Positions 10,864 through 19,670 are shown, counted from the stretch's first letter. The stretch: DNA of 64,000 nucleotides from Hyposmocoma kahamanoa (GCF_003589595.1 NW_020653993.1:3086362-3150361); one strand, 5' to 3'. Translations and numbers: made by a program. Notes: generated from the sequence alone by a model not told the origin.

Positions 10864-11335
10864 TGAGCTCCTTGTTAAAGAATTCGTCGAGTGAAGTACT
10901 GCCTTATCTATTTCTACCGCCAAGAAGTAATGTGATCATTACTGCGTGCCTGTTTGGAAGGCTAAGAGTGCTGGTGAAATTACAGGCACATGCGACTTGT
11001 CAACTTATGACTCAGGGTGTCGGGAGCACCCCGGGCGGCGTCGTGGTGAATGTTCACTGATCCCACGGCGCCGACTCAACCGGCGAGAGGGAAACCCGGG
11101 GGGGTTTTAGTGGGGTAGGCCCTCCAGTGTGGAGGGAGAGTCCCCACATAACCCCTGAGTCTCCTTGGGCTCAGGGGTATCCATAAAAAAAAAAGGGTGT
11201 CGGGAGCAGTTCTGAGTGGCACTGCAACTGTTATGAACAGGCATGTTCATAACTTTCATACAACATACAACATAATTCGCTTACCACCAGGCGCACGATT
11301 TGTTCATTCGGTCACTTAGTATTATAAAAAAAATT
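10864..11335 (+). repeat. Family A repeat split by a LINE tail
   Basis: Left part 10864-11028, right part 11209-11335. The split is a clean retroposon insertion with a duplicated target (see the next entry). Confidence 0.7.
11029..11193 (+). mobile_element. 5'-truncated retroposon tail with target duplication
   Basis: 165 bp of GC-rich sequence ending in a run of ten or more A. AGGGTGTCGGGAGCA occurs on both sides (11014-11028 and 11194-11208), a 15-bp target duplication. This is the hallmark of target-primed LINE or SINE insertion. Confidence 0.75.
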
Positions 11336-11545
11336 GTAAAAATTAATATGTTCATTCAGTATTCTCGTGTTATATTTAAATAACCTTTGTTAAATGCAGT
11401 AAGTACCTACCAGTGGCGAAGCGTCCATATAATTCGGTTCCCACGGCCTTGCCTAAAATTTTCCATGTAACTTTATCTAATACATAATTTACTACATATA
11501 GTACTCAATTGAAGTGTAGAATAACTTAGTCAGTTGAATGAAGGG

Positions 11546-11797
11546 TATCGACTGTGAACTGGCAATCGGTACTATTTCAATTTTGACAATTTAATGGAAT
11601 GAAGAAAAAAATTGTTTCTGTCATTTATATAGCATCTGGTTTATTAAATAAAAATACGTAATTTTTAGATATTTTTATTGCACATGTATGTACACTACAT
11701 ATTTTTATTTAATAAATATATAAATGATTTTTTCTTCATCTTGTAATGTAATAAAAATTGAGATAGTACCGGTTGCCAGTTTACAGTCGATATATAG
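11546..11797. mobile_element. Family E element with ~35-bp inverted ends
   Basis: ATCGACTGTGAACTGGCAAT at the left is inverted at the right (GGTTGCCAGTTTACAGTCGAT). Second copy at 46003-46298. The inside is AT-rich without an ORF, so it is non-autonomous; TA at the flanks suggests a TA target. Confidence 0.7.
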
Positions 11798-11799
11798 CA

Positions 11800-12105
11800 T
11801 CTTGTGTGCTAGTAAATGTTTTGCTTATGTGTCGCAAGGCGCCTTTTTAAAGGCAAAAGAAGTTTTTGTTAATTTAGTTGTTTTTTGTTTTGGGCTAGCT
11901 TTACCAGCGATTATTTTCACGCCTCGCCTCTGGTACCTACCTAACTTACGTATTAAATATTTTTATACCAGCATCGCGGATTGGTGTCTTGATTATGGAC
12001 TACGAAATATGTAGGAATTAAATGCTGAACAATTTTGAATTTGAGGCACTCTTGATCACATTAACCACAAATAATAAACACGTCTACTATTTTACGTCAT
12101 TTTTA
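11800..12105. other. Intron 3 of nested gene, unassigned stretch
   Basis: No exon recognised. The part TACCAGCATCGCGGATTGGT with the following 90 bases recurs in diverged form at 36710-36800, so it is a repeat and not a missing exon. Confidence 0.4.
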
Positions 12106-12320
12106 ACCGACTTCAAAAAGTAGGAGGTTCTCAAATCGATTGATTTTTTTGTGTGTGTATGTGATTTTGATGATTCTTTTTTGTTGGAAAGAAGGTACCT
12201 TAGTATTGGTCCCATTTAATTTGAAGAAAATATTCCGCCTCTAAGGGCGGCAAACCAGTGGAAAAATCCAGTTTTTCACACTTTCCGGTCACCGATTTCA
12301 ATAAAACTTGGCAAATTGAT
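12106..12320 (+). repeat. Family B element, right end missing
   Basis: Starts AACCGACTTCAAAAAGTAGG and includes TTTCAATAAAACTTGGCAAA. It then runs into a GC-rich stretch (CGCGTGCGGTTGCCCGCGCT) instead of its usual end. Confidence 0.65.
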
Positions 12321-12502
12321 GTAATACCGCGTGCGGTTGCCCGCGCTGTGCAACGCGAGTGCACCGTGAGATTATACGAATGTGTGAGTCCATACACGGC
12401 GCGCCACGGGCCGCACAGCTACACTGTTTGTACTTTAGAATAACTACAAACTGAGAGGCTACAATAGACTTTTAAAGACAATAATTTTATTTCAAAACGA
12501 AG

Positions 12503-12676
12503 ACAACGAATCATGTGTTTCGAGCGCAATCGAAAGAGGCGAAATTACCAAAGGACTTAAGAGAATGGTCAGCGGAAAATGATAAGACAATTGAAAAGGA
12601 GCAGTTTAAGACGAGCATACTTCGCAAGGCTTATGGTGACGCGTGCTTGAAAGTCGTTGTCGAGAAATGCTATAAG
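12503..12676 (+). CDS. Nested gene exon 4: first half of cysteine domain A
   Basis: 174 nt if the acceptor is AACGAAG at 12501-12502, phase 0 to 0. Another in-phase acceptor (AAAGAG) lies about 36 bases downstream, so the 5' edge is uncertain. It reads AKLPKDLREWSAENDKTIEK and ends DACLKVVVEKCYK before GTAAGA. The last two cysteines are positions 1 and 9 of domain A. Immediately upstream is the GC-rich end of a family-B repeat. Confidence 0.68.
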
Positions 12677-12954
12677 GTAAGATAGATCTTTTAGTCAAAA
12701 CATTTTTTTTATGTAATGATAAACAGAAAGTTCAAATAATTATTTCTCAAACATGCTCGGAAATGTTTGCATTACTTCCAAAAAACGAACACGGAAAGTT
12801 TGAATTTATGGATCGTGCTACTTCTTCTCAGTCAAAACCTGCAAAATAAGTATGAAAATTCATTGACGTCCGCGTCCCTAAACTTTTAAATCTACCTACT
12901 AATAAGGAAGTATGTAAACAGGTGAAAGAAAAAATCATACAATGTTCATAATTG

Positions 12955-13095
12955 TGAGAAGTTTCGGGCCCTTCACAGGTCCCATGGTCACGGTTGACTG
13001 GATGGGACCTGTAAAGGGCCCGAAACGTCGGTTTGTTTGAAAAAACAAATATACGCGATTTAAATCCGGAAAAATAGTTTCATTTCCTATGTGTA
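12955..13095 (-). repeat. Family C palindromic repeat
   Basis: GGGCCCTTCACAGGTCCCATGG is followed within 20 bases by its inverse, giving a strong hairpin. Ends TAGTTTCATTTCCTATGTGT. Lies in intron 4 of the nested gene. Confidence 0.65.
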
Positions 13096-13206
13096 ACAAT
13101 CGCGAAAACCTAAGAACTCGATATGTATACAGAGAATTAAGGAGTAACTCTGGTACAGTTGAAACCGCTCAATGATACCAGTCTTAACACAACAATACTT
13201 TTCCAG

Positions 13207-13372
13207 GCATGCAAGAAAGTTATAAAAACATGTTGTATGAAGTATGATTGCAAACAAGACTTCATAAACGCGTTCAAGGACCATTCTACCGAGGGATGCA
13301 CGACGGAATTTAACGACGAGACTGTCATTCATAAGAAAAGCAGCGTTAAACCTGGTGACAAAGACGACGATA
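13207..13372 (+). CDS. Nested gene exon 5: second half of cysteine domain A
   Basis: 166 nt, phase 0 in after TTTTCCAG, phase 1 out at A|GTATGT. It begins ACKKVIKTCCMKYDC and ends domain A at Cys 430, followed by a charged tail (KPGDKDDD). Reading on past the donor gives MFLFVYGQVG and a stop at 13405, which looks like intron translation and would be the product of intron retention. A non-autonomous element begins 25 bases after the donor. Confidence 0.78.
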
Positions 13373-13397
13373 GTATGTTTTTGTTTGTGTATGGTCA

Positions 13398-14235
13398 GGT
13401 GGGGTAAGAGGAACACCGGGGGAAGAGGAACTTGAAGCCTTAAGTCATAATCTAAAGAGTTTAGCACTATAGTCTCTCAGTTGATAAAACAGACAAATTA
13501 GTTTAAACGATTTTAAATAGATGTCGCTATGATGCTCCAAATACAAAAGGCGGAAAAAACAAATTTGACAGTTGTGAAATCTTGAGATCACGAGGGGTAT
13601 ATTACCTTCATAAGAAACGATTTAGGGAAGTCTAGGAAACGAACATTACTAAGTGGGTTCTGGTCTGGGTATTCTAGGTATTGCCCTCAGAGTTATTTCT
13701 GGTATTCATAGTACAGGAAAGTCCCTAATTTGAGACCAGAAATTTGGTGTGATCCTTTGGCATTTTTTCCCCCTAAATACTACTTTTTGGCATAGCTCCC
13801 AAGACAAAAAAATCTAACAAAGAGACGGTCGAGGTTCAATAAAGTTTTAAGTATCTCATTCACGATATCGGGAAATATGCCTTACATTTTGAACAATTAT
13901 TGTGACACCTTGTAATAGTAATAGAGCCTCCGTACACTACCTATGTACAGTGGCATGCGGACGCTTCGGGGTTCGGCCTCGGCACTTACGACTTTTTTTC
14001 TTCAGACTGTTCCTCTCTTCATCTTTTGGGGGAAGAGAAACGTCATCACAATTTGTATGTTTTCGACAAAAATATCGTAAGTATAGAAATTAGCGTATGA
14101 TTGTTGAAACATATAAAGCCAATATGACTACACAAAGGCAAGTCTTGTACTTCAAAATTCTTATAAGACTTTATCTGTTCTTCCTAGAGCTTAAAACATT
14201 TAACTCAAATTAAAGTGTGTTCCTCTTATCCCACC
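13398..14235. mobile_element. 838-bp element with 19-bp inverted ends, beside exon 5
   Basis: GGTGGGGTAAGAGGAACAC at the left is matched 18 of 19 by the inverse of the right end (GTGTTCCTCTTATCCCACC). Internal copies of GGGGGAAGAG occur. No transposase frame. No clear target duplication was found. Confidence 0.6.
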
Positions 14236-14359
14236 CGATGTTATCTAATGACAAATTCCAATTCGAATGGCACAGCTCTGAATTAGCTGGGGCTAATTTT
14301 ATCGCCCGTGCTAAAGTTGTTAATAATAATTTATGTTTAAATTAAATTAAATTCTAGTA

Positions 14360-14590
14360 GCAGTAGAGCTCCTTGTGAAAATGTTAGTTCAGGAAAGTAC
14401 TGCCACCTGAACCAGAAATAGGTATATTTCTACCGCCAAGCCGTAATGTGACAGACACATGGGACTTGTCAACTCATGTCTCACGGGAGCAGTGGCACTG
14501 CCGTTCAGAGCTTCAATCAAGCTCTAAGTGGTACTACAATTGTTATGGCGTGTCGCGTACCACCAGGTGCAAAACCTGTTTATCGTTGTC
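14360..14590 (+). repeat. Family A repeat
   Basis: Starts CAGTAGAGCTCCTTGTGAAA and ends near CACCAGGTGCAAAACCTGTT; diverged. It directly precedes the short linker exon of the nested gene. Confidence 0.65.
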
Positions 14591-14619
14591 ACAAATTATA
14601 TAAGTAAGGTGATTTACAG

Positions 14620-14705
14620 ATGACTTCATAGATATCACGAGGAGTGGGTACCTGGCCGCGGCGTGTCTGCCTTCAAAGAATCGACACAAGCACACGCCAA
14701 CAGCG
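14620..14705 (+). CDS. Nested gene exon 6: short linker exon
   Basis: 86 nt, entered with two bases after GATTTACAG and left in phase 0 before a strong GTAAGT donor. It is exactly the length class needed to link exon 5 (phase 1 out) with the last exon (phase 0 in). It reads DFIDITRSGYLAAACLPSKN and a His/Lys/Thr tail, with one cysteine. It starts about 25 bases after a family-A repeat, so exonisation of intron sequence is an alternative. Confidence 0.6.
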
Positions 14706-14804
14706 GTAAGTGAGTCATTATCATTCAAACACATTTGAAATAAGATCTACAAGACCCTCTAAACGGCTTTTTTATCTTACTTAATTTCAGTTATTTTACT
14801 TATT

Positions 14805-15040
14805 CTGTCTGCCTCTGTAGCCGAACGTTTACCATGCTGTACTGCCACGCAGAGGTCCCGGGTTCGATTCCCGGACCGGGAGAAATATTTGTATAGCCTA
14901 CATTTATTTCTCTCGTGAGTTTGGGTGTAATTTGAGGATAGACAACAGTGTGTGTCTACGGCATCCGCGATACAGTGTTTCCCTAGTGCGAGTCTGAGTG
15001 TGTATACGCGCGATAATAAGCGACTGGCCAGAAGATTAGT
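14805..15040 (+). repeat. tRNA-derived SINE, family 1
   Basis: Head CTGTAGCCGAACGTTTACCA (A box) and GGTTCGATTCCC (B box), body GTATAGCCTACATTTATTTC. Other copies: 36289-36530 (+), 36540-36685 (-), 21340-21505 (-), 42030-42330 (-), 46480-46672 (-). Confidence 0.75.
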
Positions 15041-15517
15041 TTAAAAAAAAAAATATTCAAACTGACAGAGTGACTGCTTAGTTCTAATAATAGACAATAA
15101 TCAATCTTAAAACTAGTTTACAGACTTTATATATTATTTTATTCATTTGTCAGCATGCGAGCAACTGGCACAGTTAGGCGTGCTGACAAAACGGAAGGAG
15201 CCACGTTCATTAACCTTAACTCGCGCGCGTGCGGCGTGCGTGCGTGTGTGTTTGTGTGTGTGTTATTCTATATTCGTTTGTTCTTTATCAAAAAAACATC
15301 GTTTTTTTCAAATTTTACTTTCATAAATTATAAGTCACTTTTCGGCCCAACGTTCCTAACATCGGACGTAGTCTAAATTCTTTTAGTTAAGATCTCTTTT
15401 GTATAAAACACTTTTCGGCCCAACGCAAACCGTCCTCAAACGAAGTAAGGATACTTCGTGTGAGATCGATTAAAAAAATTGTTACAATTATATTCAGTCA
15501 GAAGAATTAGGATTGGA

Positions 15518-15735
15518 AGCAGCAGAGCTCCTTGTGAAAGAGCTCGTCTAGGGAAGTACTGCCACCTTACCTATTTCTGCTGCCAGTAATGTGAGCATTA
15601 TTGCGTTCCCGTTTTGAAGGGCAAGGGTGCTGTACAGTGCCCTTTAGATCTTCGTGATTGAAAGCTCTGACTGGCACTGCAATTGTTATGGACAGGCGTG
15701 TCGCTCACTACCAGACGCACGACTCGGTATAATAA
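15518..15735 (+). repeat. Family A repeat
   Basis: Starts GCAGCAGAGCTCCTTGTGAA and ends with CACCAGACGCACGACT just before the last intron's acceptor region of the nested gene. Confidence 0.7.
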
Positions 15736-15780
15736 AATAAAAAATGTTTCAATTGCTTGATACATCACATTTTTTTACAG

Positions 15781-16092
15781 CAACAAACTACAAGAAATGT
15801 AACAATATCACCGCAAAAAAATCAATTGCACGTTCTACGAGAGAAATTCGAGATGGCATGTCAAAAAGCCTCGGCGGAAAAATGTAAACGTGCCTGCTAC
15901 TACGCGACAAGTCAAGTTTGTTCTACTTACGACTGTAACGTTAGTCAGAAGAGGAATTTCGATAGAGAATGTAGAGCGCATTGTACGGAGGCATATCGTT
16001 ATGTTCATGATGATAAAATAGATGATTTGGATAAAGATGTAGATACTGGTGGTCGTATGGATGACAGTTCTTCAGTATCCGAAAACATATAG
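15781..16092 (+). CDS. Nested gene exon 7: cysteine domain B and C-terminus
   Basis: 312 nt, phase 0 in after TTTTTTTACAG, stop TAG at 16090-16092. Residues about 484-586. After NVTIS, a helix-like lead-in (LHVLREKFEMAC) opens domain B, with cysteines at relative positions 1, 9, 13, 21, 26, 38 and 42. The acidic tail (DDKIDDLDKDVD) ends SSSVSENI. Two sequons (NVT, NVS). Confidence 0.82.
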   Translation, partial: QQTTRNVTISPQKNQLHVLREKFEMACQKASAEKCKRACYYATSQVCSTYDCNVSQKRNFDRECRAHCTEAYRYVHDDKIDDLDKDVDTGGRMDDSSSVSENI

Positions 16093-16479
16093 AACGATTC
16101 ACGACCAGGGGCCTACCACAAACTCTTAAAGCAATATTACTTTAACTTTACGTTGACTTTTCGTAACATAAAGCGCTCAAAGGAAGTTTATTATAATGTT
16201 AAAACTATGATATTTTATTGTCAGCTTTGTGAATATTCATTCACTCAGTTCGTACTATGACGCGATTTTAGCATTAAAGTAATATTGTTCTTATGTCAAA
16301 TTTAGCAATCTTAAAATAGTTACTCGGACGCAGTGGAAACAATATTATTTTCCAATTTAATGTCTAAATATTAATTTGCAATGATTCCAAGTTAAGTTGA
16401 ACTTATTTATTTACATAAATCTCTTAAGTATTTTGTTTATTTTTTTATTTAATAGTACTTCGGAAATAATTTCTCGTTA

Positions 16480-16485
16480 AATAAA
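16480..16485 (+). terminator. Poly(A) signal AATAAA of the nested gene
   Basis: AATAAA about 390 bases after the stop codon, in unique AT-rich DNA and just before a family-D repeat fragment. It fits a 3' UTR of about 0.4 kb and lies some 360 bases before RyR exon 25. Other weak signals (ATTAAA near 16273) exist, so the true site is uncertain. Confidence 0.35.
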
Positions 16486-16494
16486 AATACGGCA

Positions 16495-16572
16495 GTAATG
16501 ATATGGCAGAATAATTTTCAAACAAATTAAATGACATTTCGTCTCTATTTCTGGTTATATACTCGATGATGG
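16495..16572 (+). repeat. Family D element, end fragment
   Basis: ATGGCAGAATAATTTTCAAAC through CTGGTTATATACTCGAT, the terminal ~75 bp of the family. Directly downstream of the nested gene's poly(A) signal. Confidence 0.6.
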
Positions 16573-16844
16573 TTGTATGTCAATAATTACGGAACCTCAG
16601 AGGCATGCATATGTCAAAAGTTGAGTACATGGTTGGACGGAGTATAAAACGTAAAAACCGTTGATTACAAATACAATTGATTTAACATTATCTAGTCTTT
16701 CTTTTAAACACCAAAAACAATGAAAAATATACACCACGCCGATTTCAGGCCCGGTCGAAAAATCACCAGACGACGTCGCCGATGATGCACATGTCTAATA
16801 GTTCAGCCTAATTGGATAAAATAATATTTTGTACCCTTACTTAC

Positions 16845-16980
16845 ATAGTAAATCAGCTCCATACTCGCAGTTAGCCAAATGGTCGAAGAGCGCTGTGAGA
16901 ACTGGTAGTACCACTCCGTTGATATATGCCAGAGACGTGGACGTCTTTAGATGGGTGCCTCGTAGATGCGAGTATTTGCC
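16845..16980 (-). CDS. RyR: RyR exon 25
   Basis: 136 nt, phase 0 in after TTTCACAG, phase 1 out (T|GTAAGT). It reads [20 protein letters not shown], then [19 protein letters not shown]. The next RyR exon is 11.4 kb away; the intron carries the nested plus-strand gene. Confidence 0.97.
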
Positions 16981-17205
16981 CTGTGAAAAAAAAAATATTG
17001 CTATTACATTATAGAGGGTTTTTTTTTCATCCTCTAAGGTTATTTGTAAAAAAGCTAACAATCTCGCAGGACTATATTATACTTTTGTACAAAAATAAAA
17101 ATATTTAAAAAAATACTTGGTGACAATTTGAGCGTTAACAAAAGGAAGCGTCAGCATAATATTGTATGTTAATAATTACGGAACTGCGGAGGCATACATA
17201 CGTCA

Positions 17206-17785
17206 AAAGTGGAATAAACAGGTTTAAGAACTTTCTTCCCATTACAACCAAAACTCTCCTTGTTCAAGCTCTTGTGTTGCCTGTGATTGATTTTGCTGAC
17301 GTGTGTTGCAGTAACATCCATGGTACCTATATACTAAATCTATGGTAACATCTCTCAAGTCTCTTTGAACAGTCTGTCTTCTTAACAACTGCATGAGGTT
17401 TATTTTTGGTCTGCGGAAGTATGTCCAAAAACAAACCTCTACTTCTCAACATCTCTATTTTTCGTCGTCAACTAAATTGGCTTCCCATCCGTGAACGCAG
17501 GTCCTTAAGAATTTAAGTACTCTTTTCTCCATCTTGTTCGACCCGGCTGCACCTGATTATCTTAAATGTTTATTTAAATTTCAAACCGCTCGGCCGGGAA
17601 GCTCTCTATTCCTTCTTAGTGCCCTGATTTTTTGTCTAACTCTAATTCTAAATTTACCCTTTGGAACGCGCTCCCGCTCCATTTAAGACAAGCTCGACCA
17701 AATTATCTTTCAAGCGCATGTTGCGCAAGCATTTGACAATTGTCAAAATCAAGACTCTGTATAATGTTGCTTTGGGTATATATAT

Positions 17786-17837
<52 letters not shown>

Positions 17838-18089
17838 AATAATGTAATAAACTTACACGTTTATTATGTATGTGTAATAAGTATGTTTATATTATGTTAT
17901 TTATATATACCATACAAATTATCGATTAGCTTCTAATATATTGTTCTTCTTGTTTAAGTGTAGCACCAACCTGTTGGTTTTTTTTTCTGTTTGGCCCAAT
18001 GGTTGAATGGCAGAGAATGCCTTATGGAATTAAGTCTGCCATTTGTTCTTGAGTGTGTTGTACAATAAAGTTTAAATAAATAAATAAAT
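17206..18089 (+). mobile_element. CR1-like LINE 3' fragment inserted in another repeat
   Basis: Reads INRFKNFLPITTKTLLVQAL, VLPVIDFADVCC and QLNWLPIRERRSLRI with stops, then a tail with GGCAGAGAATGCC..GTCTGCC and AATAAAGTTT(AAAT)n. It splits a small repeat whose halves are at 17160-17205 and 18090-18110. A (TA)n run lies inside. Confidence 0.7.
17780..17835. repeat. (TA)n microsatellite
   Basis: About 20 uninterrupted TA units within the 3' region of the LINE fragment. Confidence 0.9.
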
Positions 18090-18150
18090 GGTTGGACAGA
18101 GTATAATATATTAAATATCCGTACATAAGTGCAATGTGCATGATACAAAC

Positions 18151-18328
18151 CTCCTGCAAATTCAGTATAGTATGCCCAACATCATCGGCAACGTTGTTGA
18201 AGAATGTGAGCATGGATGTGCGGATGAACTCGGGGCAGTTCTTGACAAGCGATTTCGCGTCGATGCCTTTCACTAAGACTTGGAGGCATCGGACTGTTAT
18301 GCGTACATCTGGACCGAACGCTGCTAGA
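18151..18328 (-). CDS. RyR: RyR exon 24
   Basis: 178 nt. The acceptor is TTCGCAG at 18329-18330, which completes Arg and gives [20 protein letters not shown]. An AG 27 bases upstream (at 18356-18357) would not restore the frame from exon 23 and is rejected. It ends [12 protein letters not shown] before GTTTGT, a weaker donor. A 72-bp minisatellite lies just upstream in the intron. Confidence 0.93.
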
Positions 18329-18377
18329 CTGCGAACAAATTTTTGGTGTTTGAAATCTGCCAGACAATGAAATGAAT

Positions 18378-18680
18378 GGCGTGTTTATACTGGATCGACT
18401 GATTCGCCTCGCCGAAGAGGCAGCAGTCGAATAAGTGTAAAGAGCGCATCTACTGCTCCGGGGTTCGATTGAAGAGGGCAGTCGACGCACTGTTTACATT
18501 GAGTCGATTAACACCTCTTCGGCAAGCGAATTCGGTTGACGAACGTGGGGCAGTCAACGATCTGTTTACACAGAGTCGACTGTCACCTCTTGGGTGAGCA
18601 AATTCAGTTGGCGAACGCAGGGAAATTGACGGTCTATTTACACCAAGTCGACTGTCGTCTTCCCAAAAATACCAAATCAT
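18378..18680. repeat. 72-bp minisatellite, about four units
   Basis: Units at 18490-18561 and 18562-18633 are both exactly 72 bases and start CTGTTTACA; a partial unit follows at 18634 and more diverged copies precede. Shared motifs are GAGTCGA, CACCTCTT and GGCAGTCAACG. It lies in the RyR intron just upstream of exon 24. Confidence 0.75.
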
Positions 18681-18839
18681 TATAAATGTGTAAGAAACAA
18701 ACAACAAATAATTCTAAATGTTCAACAAACCGATCGAGTATTCCCTGTACCCCTGTTCGCGCAAAAACTTGTATTACTTTCTTGACTTGCATATTAATAA
18801 ATAAATAATAATAATACATTTTAGATAACTTCACATACA

Positions 18840-18955
18840 AAAAGTTCGTTTTCTACATTGACCTCGCCGAGGATCAAACCGATGATGATCGATGACGCTC
18901 AGAGATGGCGACATCACCACAATAAAATACGTAGACCATTAAAAGGTTTCTTACC
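18840..18955 (-). repeat. SINE family 3 fragment
   Basis: GTTCGTTTTCTACATTGACC followed by GAGATGGCGACATCACC, shared with 7080-7150. It abuts RyR exon 23 at its donor side. Confidence 0.45.
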
Positions 18956-19109
18956 GAGATCTTAATAAACTGGCGAGTTTGCAAAACAGTGCAGCGACCA
19001 TTTCCTTTTCCTTCAAGCTGGCGGCTCCTATGTTGTTGGTCGCAGTGGCAACGGCGATGAAGTAGTTGCGATGGGTTGAGAAGTATTTCTCCATTAGAGG
19101 TAGGACCAC
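18955..19109 (-). CDS. RyR: RyR exon 23
   Basis: 155 nt, phase 0 in, phase 2 out (CG|GTAAGA). It reads [20 protein letters not shown], then [20 protein letters not shown]. Conserved LPLxxxYFxxHxxYF and KEKEMxxxLFCKLAxLxR motifs. Confidence 0.97.
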
Positions 19110-19279
19110 CTGTTAATATTTTATATCTGTAGTGACGAAAGTTGACATAAGTGTTGCTAGTACGATGACACTGCTATTATGAAAGTTGGCTATGACAATG
19201 AGCTTCGAAACTATTGATTCAGAAAATAGGGTTGCCTCTTTACAGGCTTATTTACTTTAATGAAAATTACACGAGGAAT

Positions 19280-19670
19280 AACGAAGGTTTAGGCCATGGT
19301 TTCTTAACCTTTTTTTAGTCATGGACCTTTCTAAAAATTTCAAAGAACCTACGGACCCTTTCTGAAAAGCTCGCGCGTCTCGTTCGCTCGTCTCTCAGGG
19401 CGAAAATCCAAAAAGGTCACGGGTACAGTGCCTATTTAACCACAACATATTGTATGGCAATTTTTATACAATACATTTTTCTGTTACGTAGGCCCGCCTT
19501 GGACCCCCAGCTTTCATTACACGGACCCCTTAGGGATCCGCGTTGTGGACTTCACACGTTTTCCGAGAGTTGTGAACCTTCTTTGACGTGCGGTTTCATC
19601 ATGATGTTTTCCTTCTCCGAAAAGCTCATGGTAACTAAACTTCGCACATAAGCTCCGAGAAACTCAGAGG
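19280..19670. repeat. hAT-like and RTE-like repeat fragments
   Basis: CCATGGTTTCTTAACCTTTT with ACGGACCC-type repeats resembles ends of hAT-derived small elements. 19560-19665 (GTTGTGAACCTTCTTTGACG) is shared with the RTE tail at 2300-2350. Remaining intron 19670-20280 shows nothing clear. Confidence 0.4.

Larger units (their letters stand above)
6310..16092 (+). other. Nested gene for a secreted two-domain cysteine-rich protein (whole locus)
   Basis: Seven plus-strand exons (6310-6471, 8294-8624, 10280-10809, 12503-12676, 13207-13372, 14620-14705, 15781-16092) join in phase to about 586 residues. The product has an N-terminal signal peptide, a hydrophilic Lys/Asn/Glu/Asp-rich middle with several N-glycosylation sequons, and two 42-residue cysteine domains near the C-terminus (about 389-430 and 510-551). 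The whole locus is inside one RyR intron on the opposite strand. I do not recognise the family; an extracellular or luminal, disulfide-bonded glycoprotein is inferred from sequence only. Exon 4's acceptor is uncertain and an additional exon between 10810 and 12502 cannot be excluded. Splice phases, the signal peptide and the cysteine register argue against chance. Confidence 0.8.

Noticed and set aside
11724..12014. A 96-codon plus-strand exon of the nested gene
   Set aside because: It begins in the family E end and continues into a sequence repeated at 36710; no splice borders.
13373..13407. Exon 5 of the nested gene extended to CAG|GTGGGG
   Set aside because: The GTATGT donor is stronger, the extra residues are hydrophobic and intron-like, and the linker exon fits the phase; kept only as a possible isoform.
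13087..13467. A 126-codon minus-strand gene
   Set aside because: It is antisense of nested-gene exon 5 and the flanking intron.
14815..14885. tRNA gene
   Set aside because: A and B boxes are present, but the same head with the same body recurs at five more places, so it is a SINE; no matched acceptor stem was seen.
18450..18707. A minus-strand exon of RyR from the minisatellite
   Set aside because: RyR exons 23 and 24 join in phase without it, and it is a tandem repeat with no conserved channel sequence.
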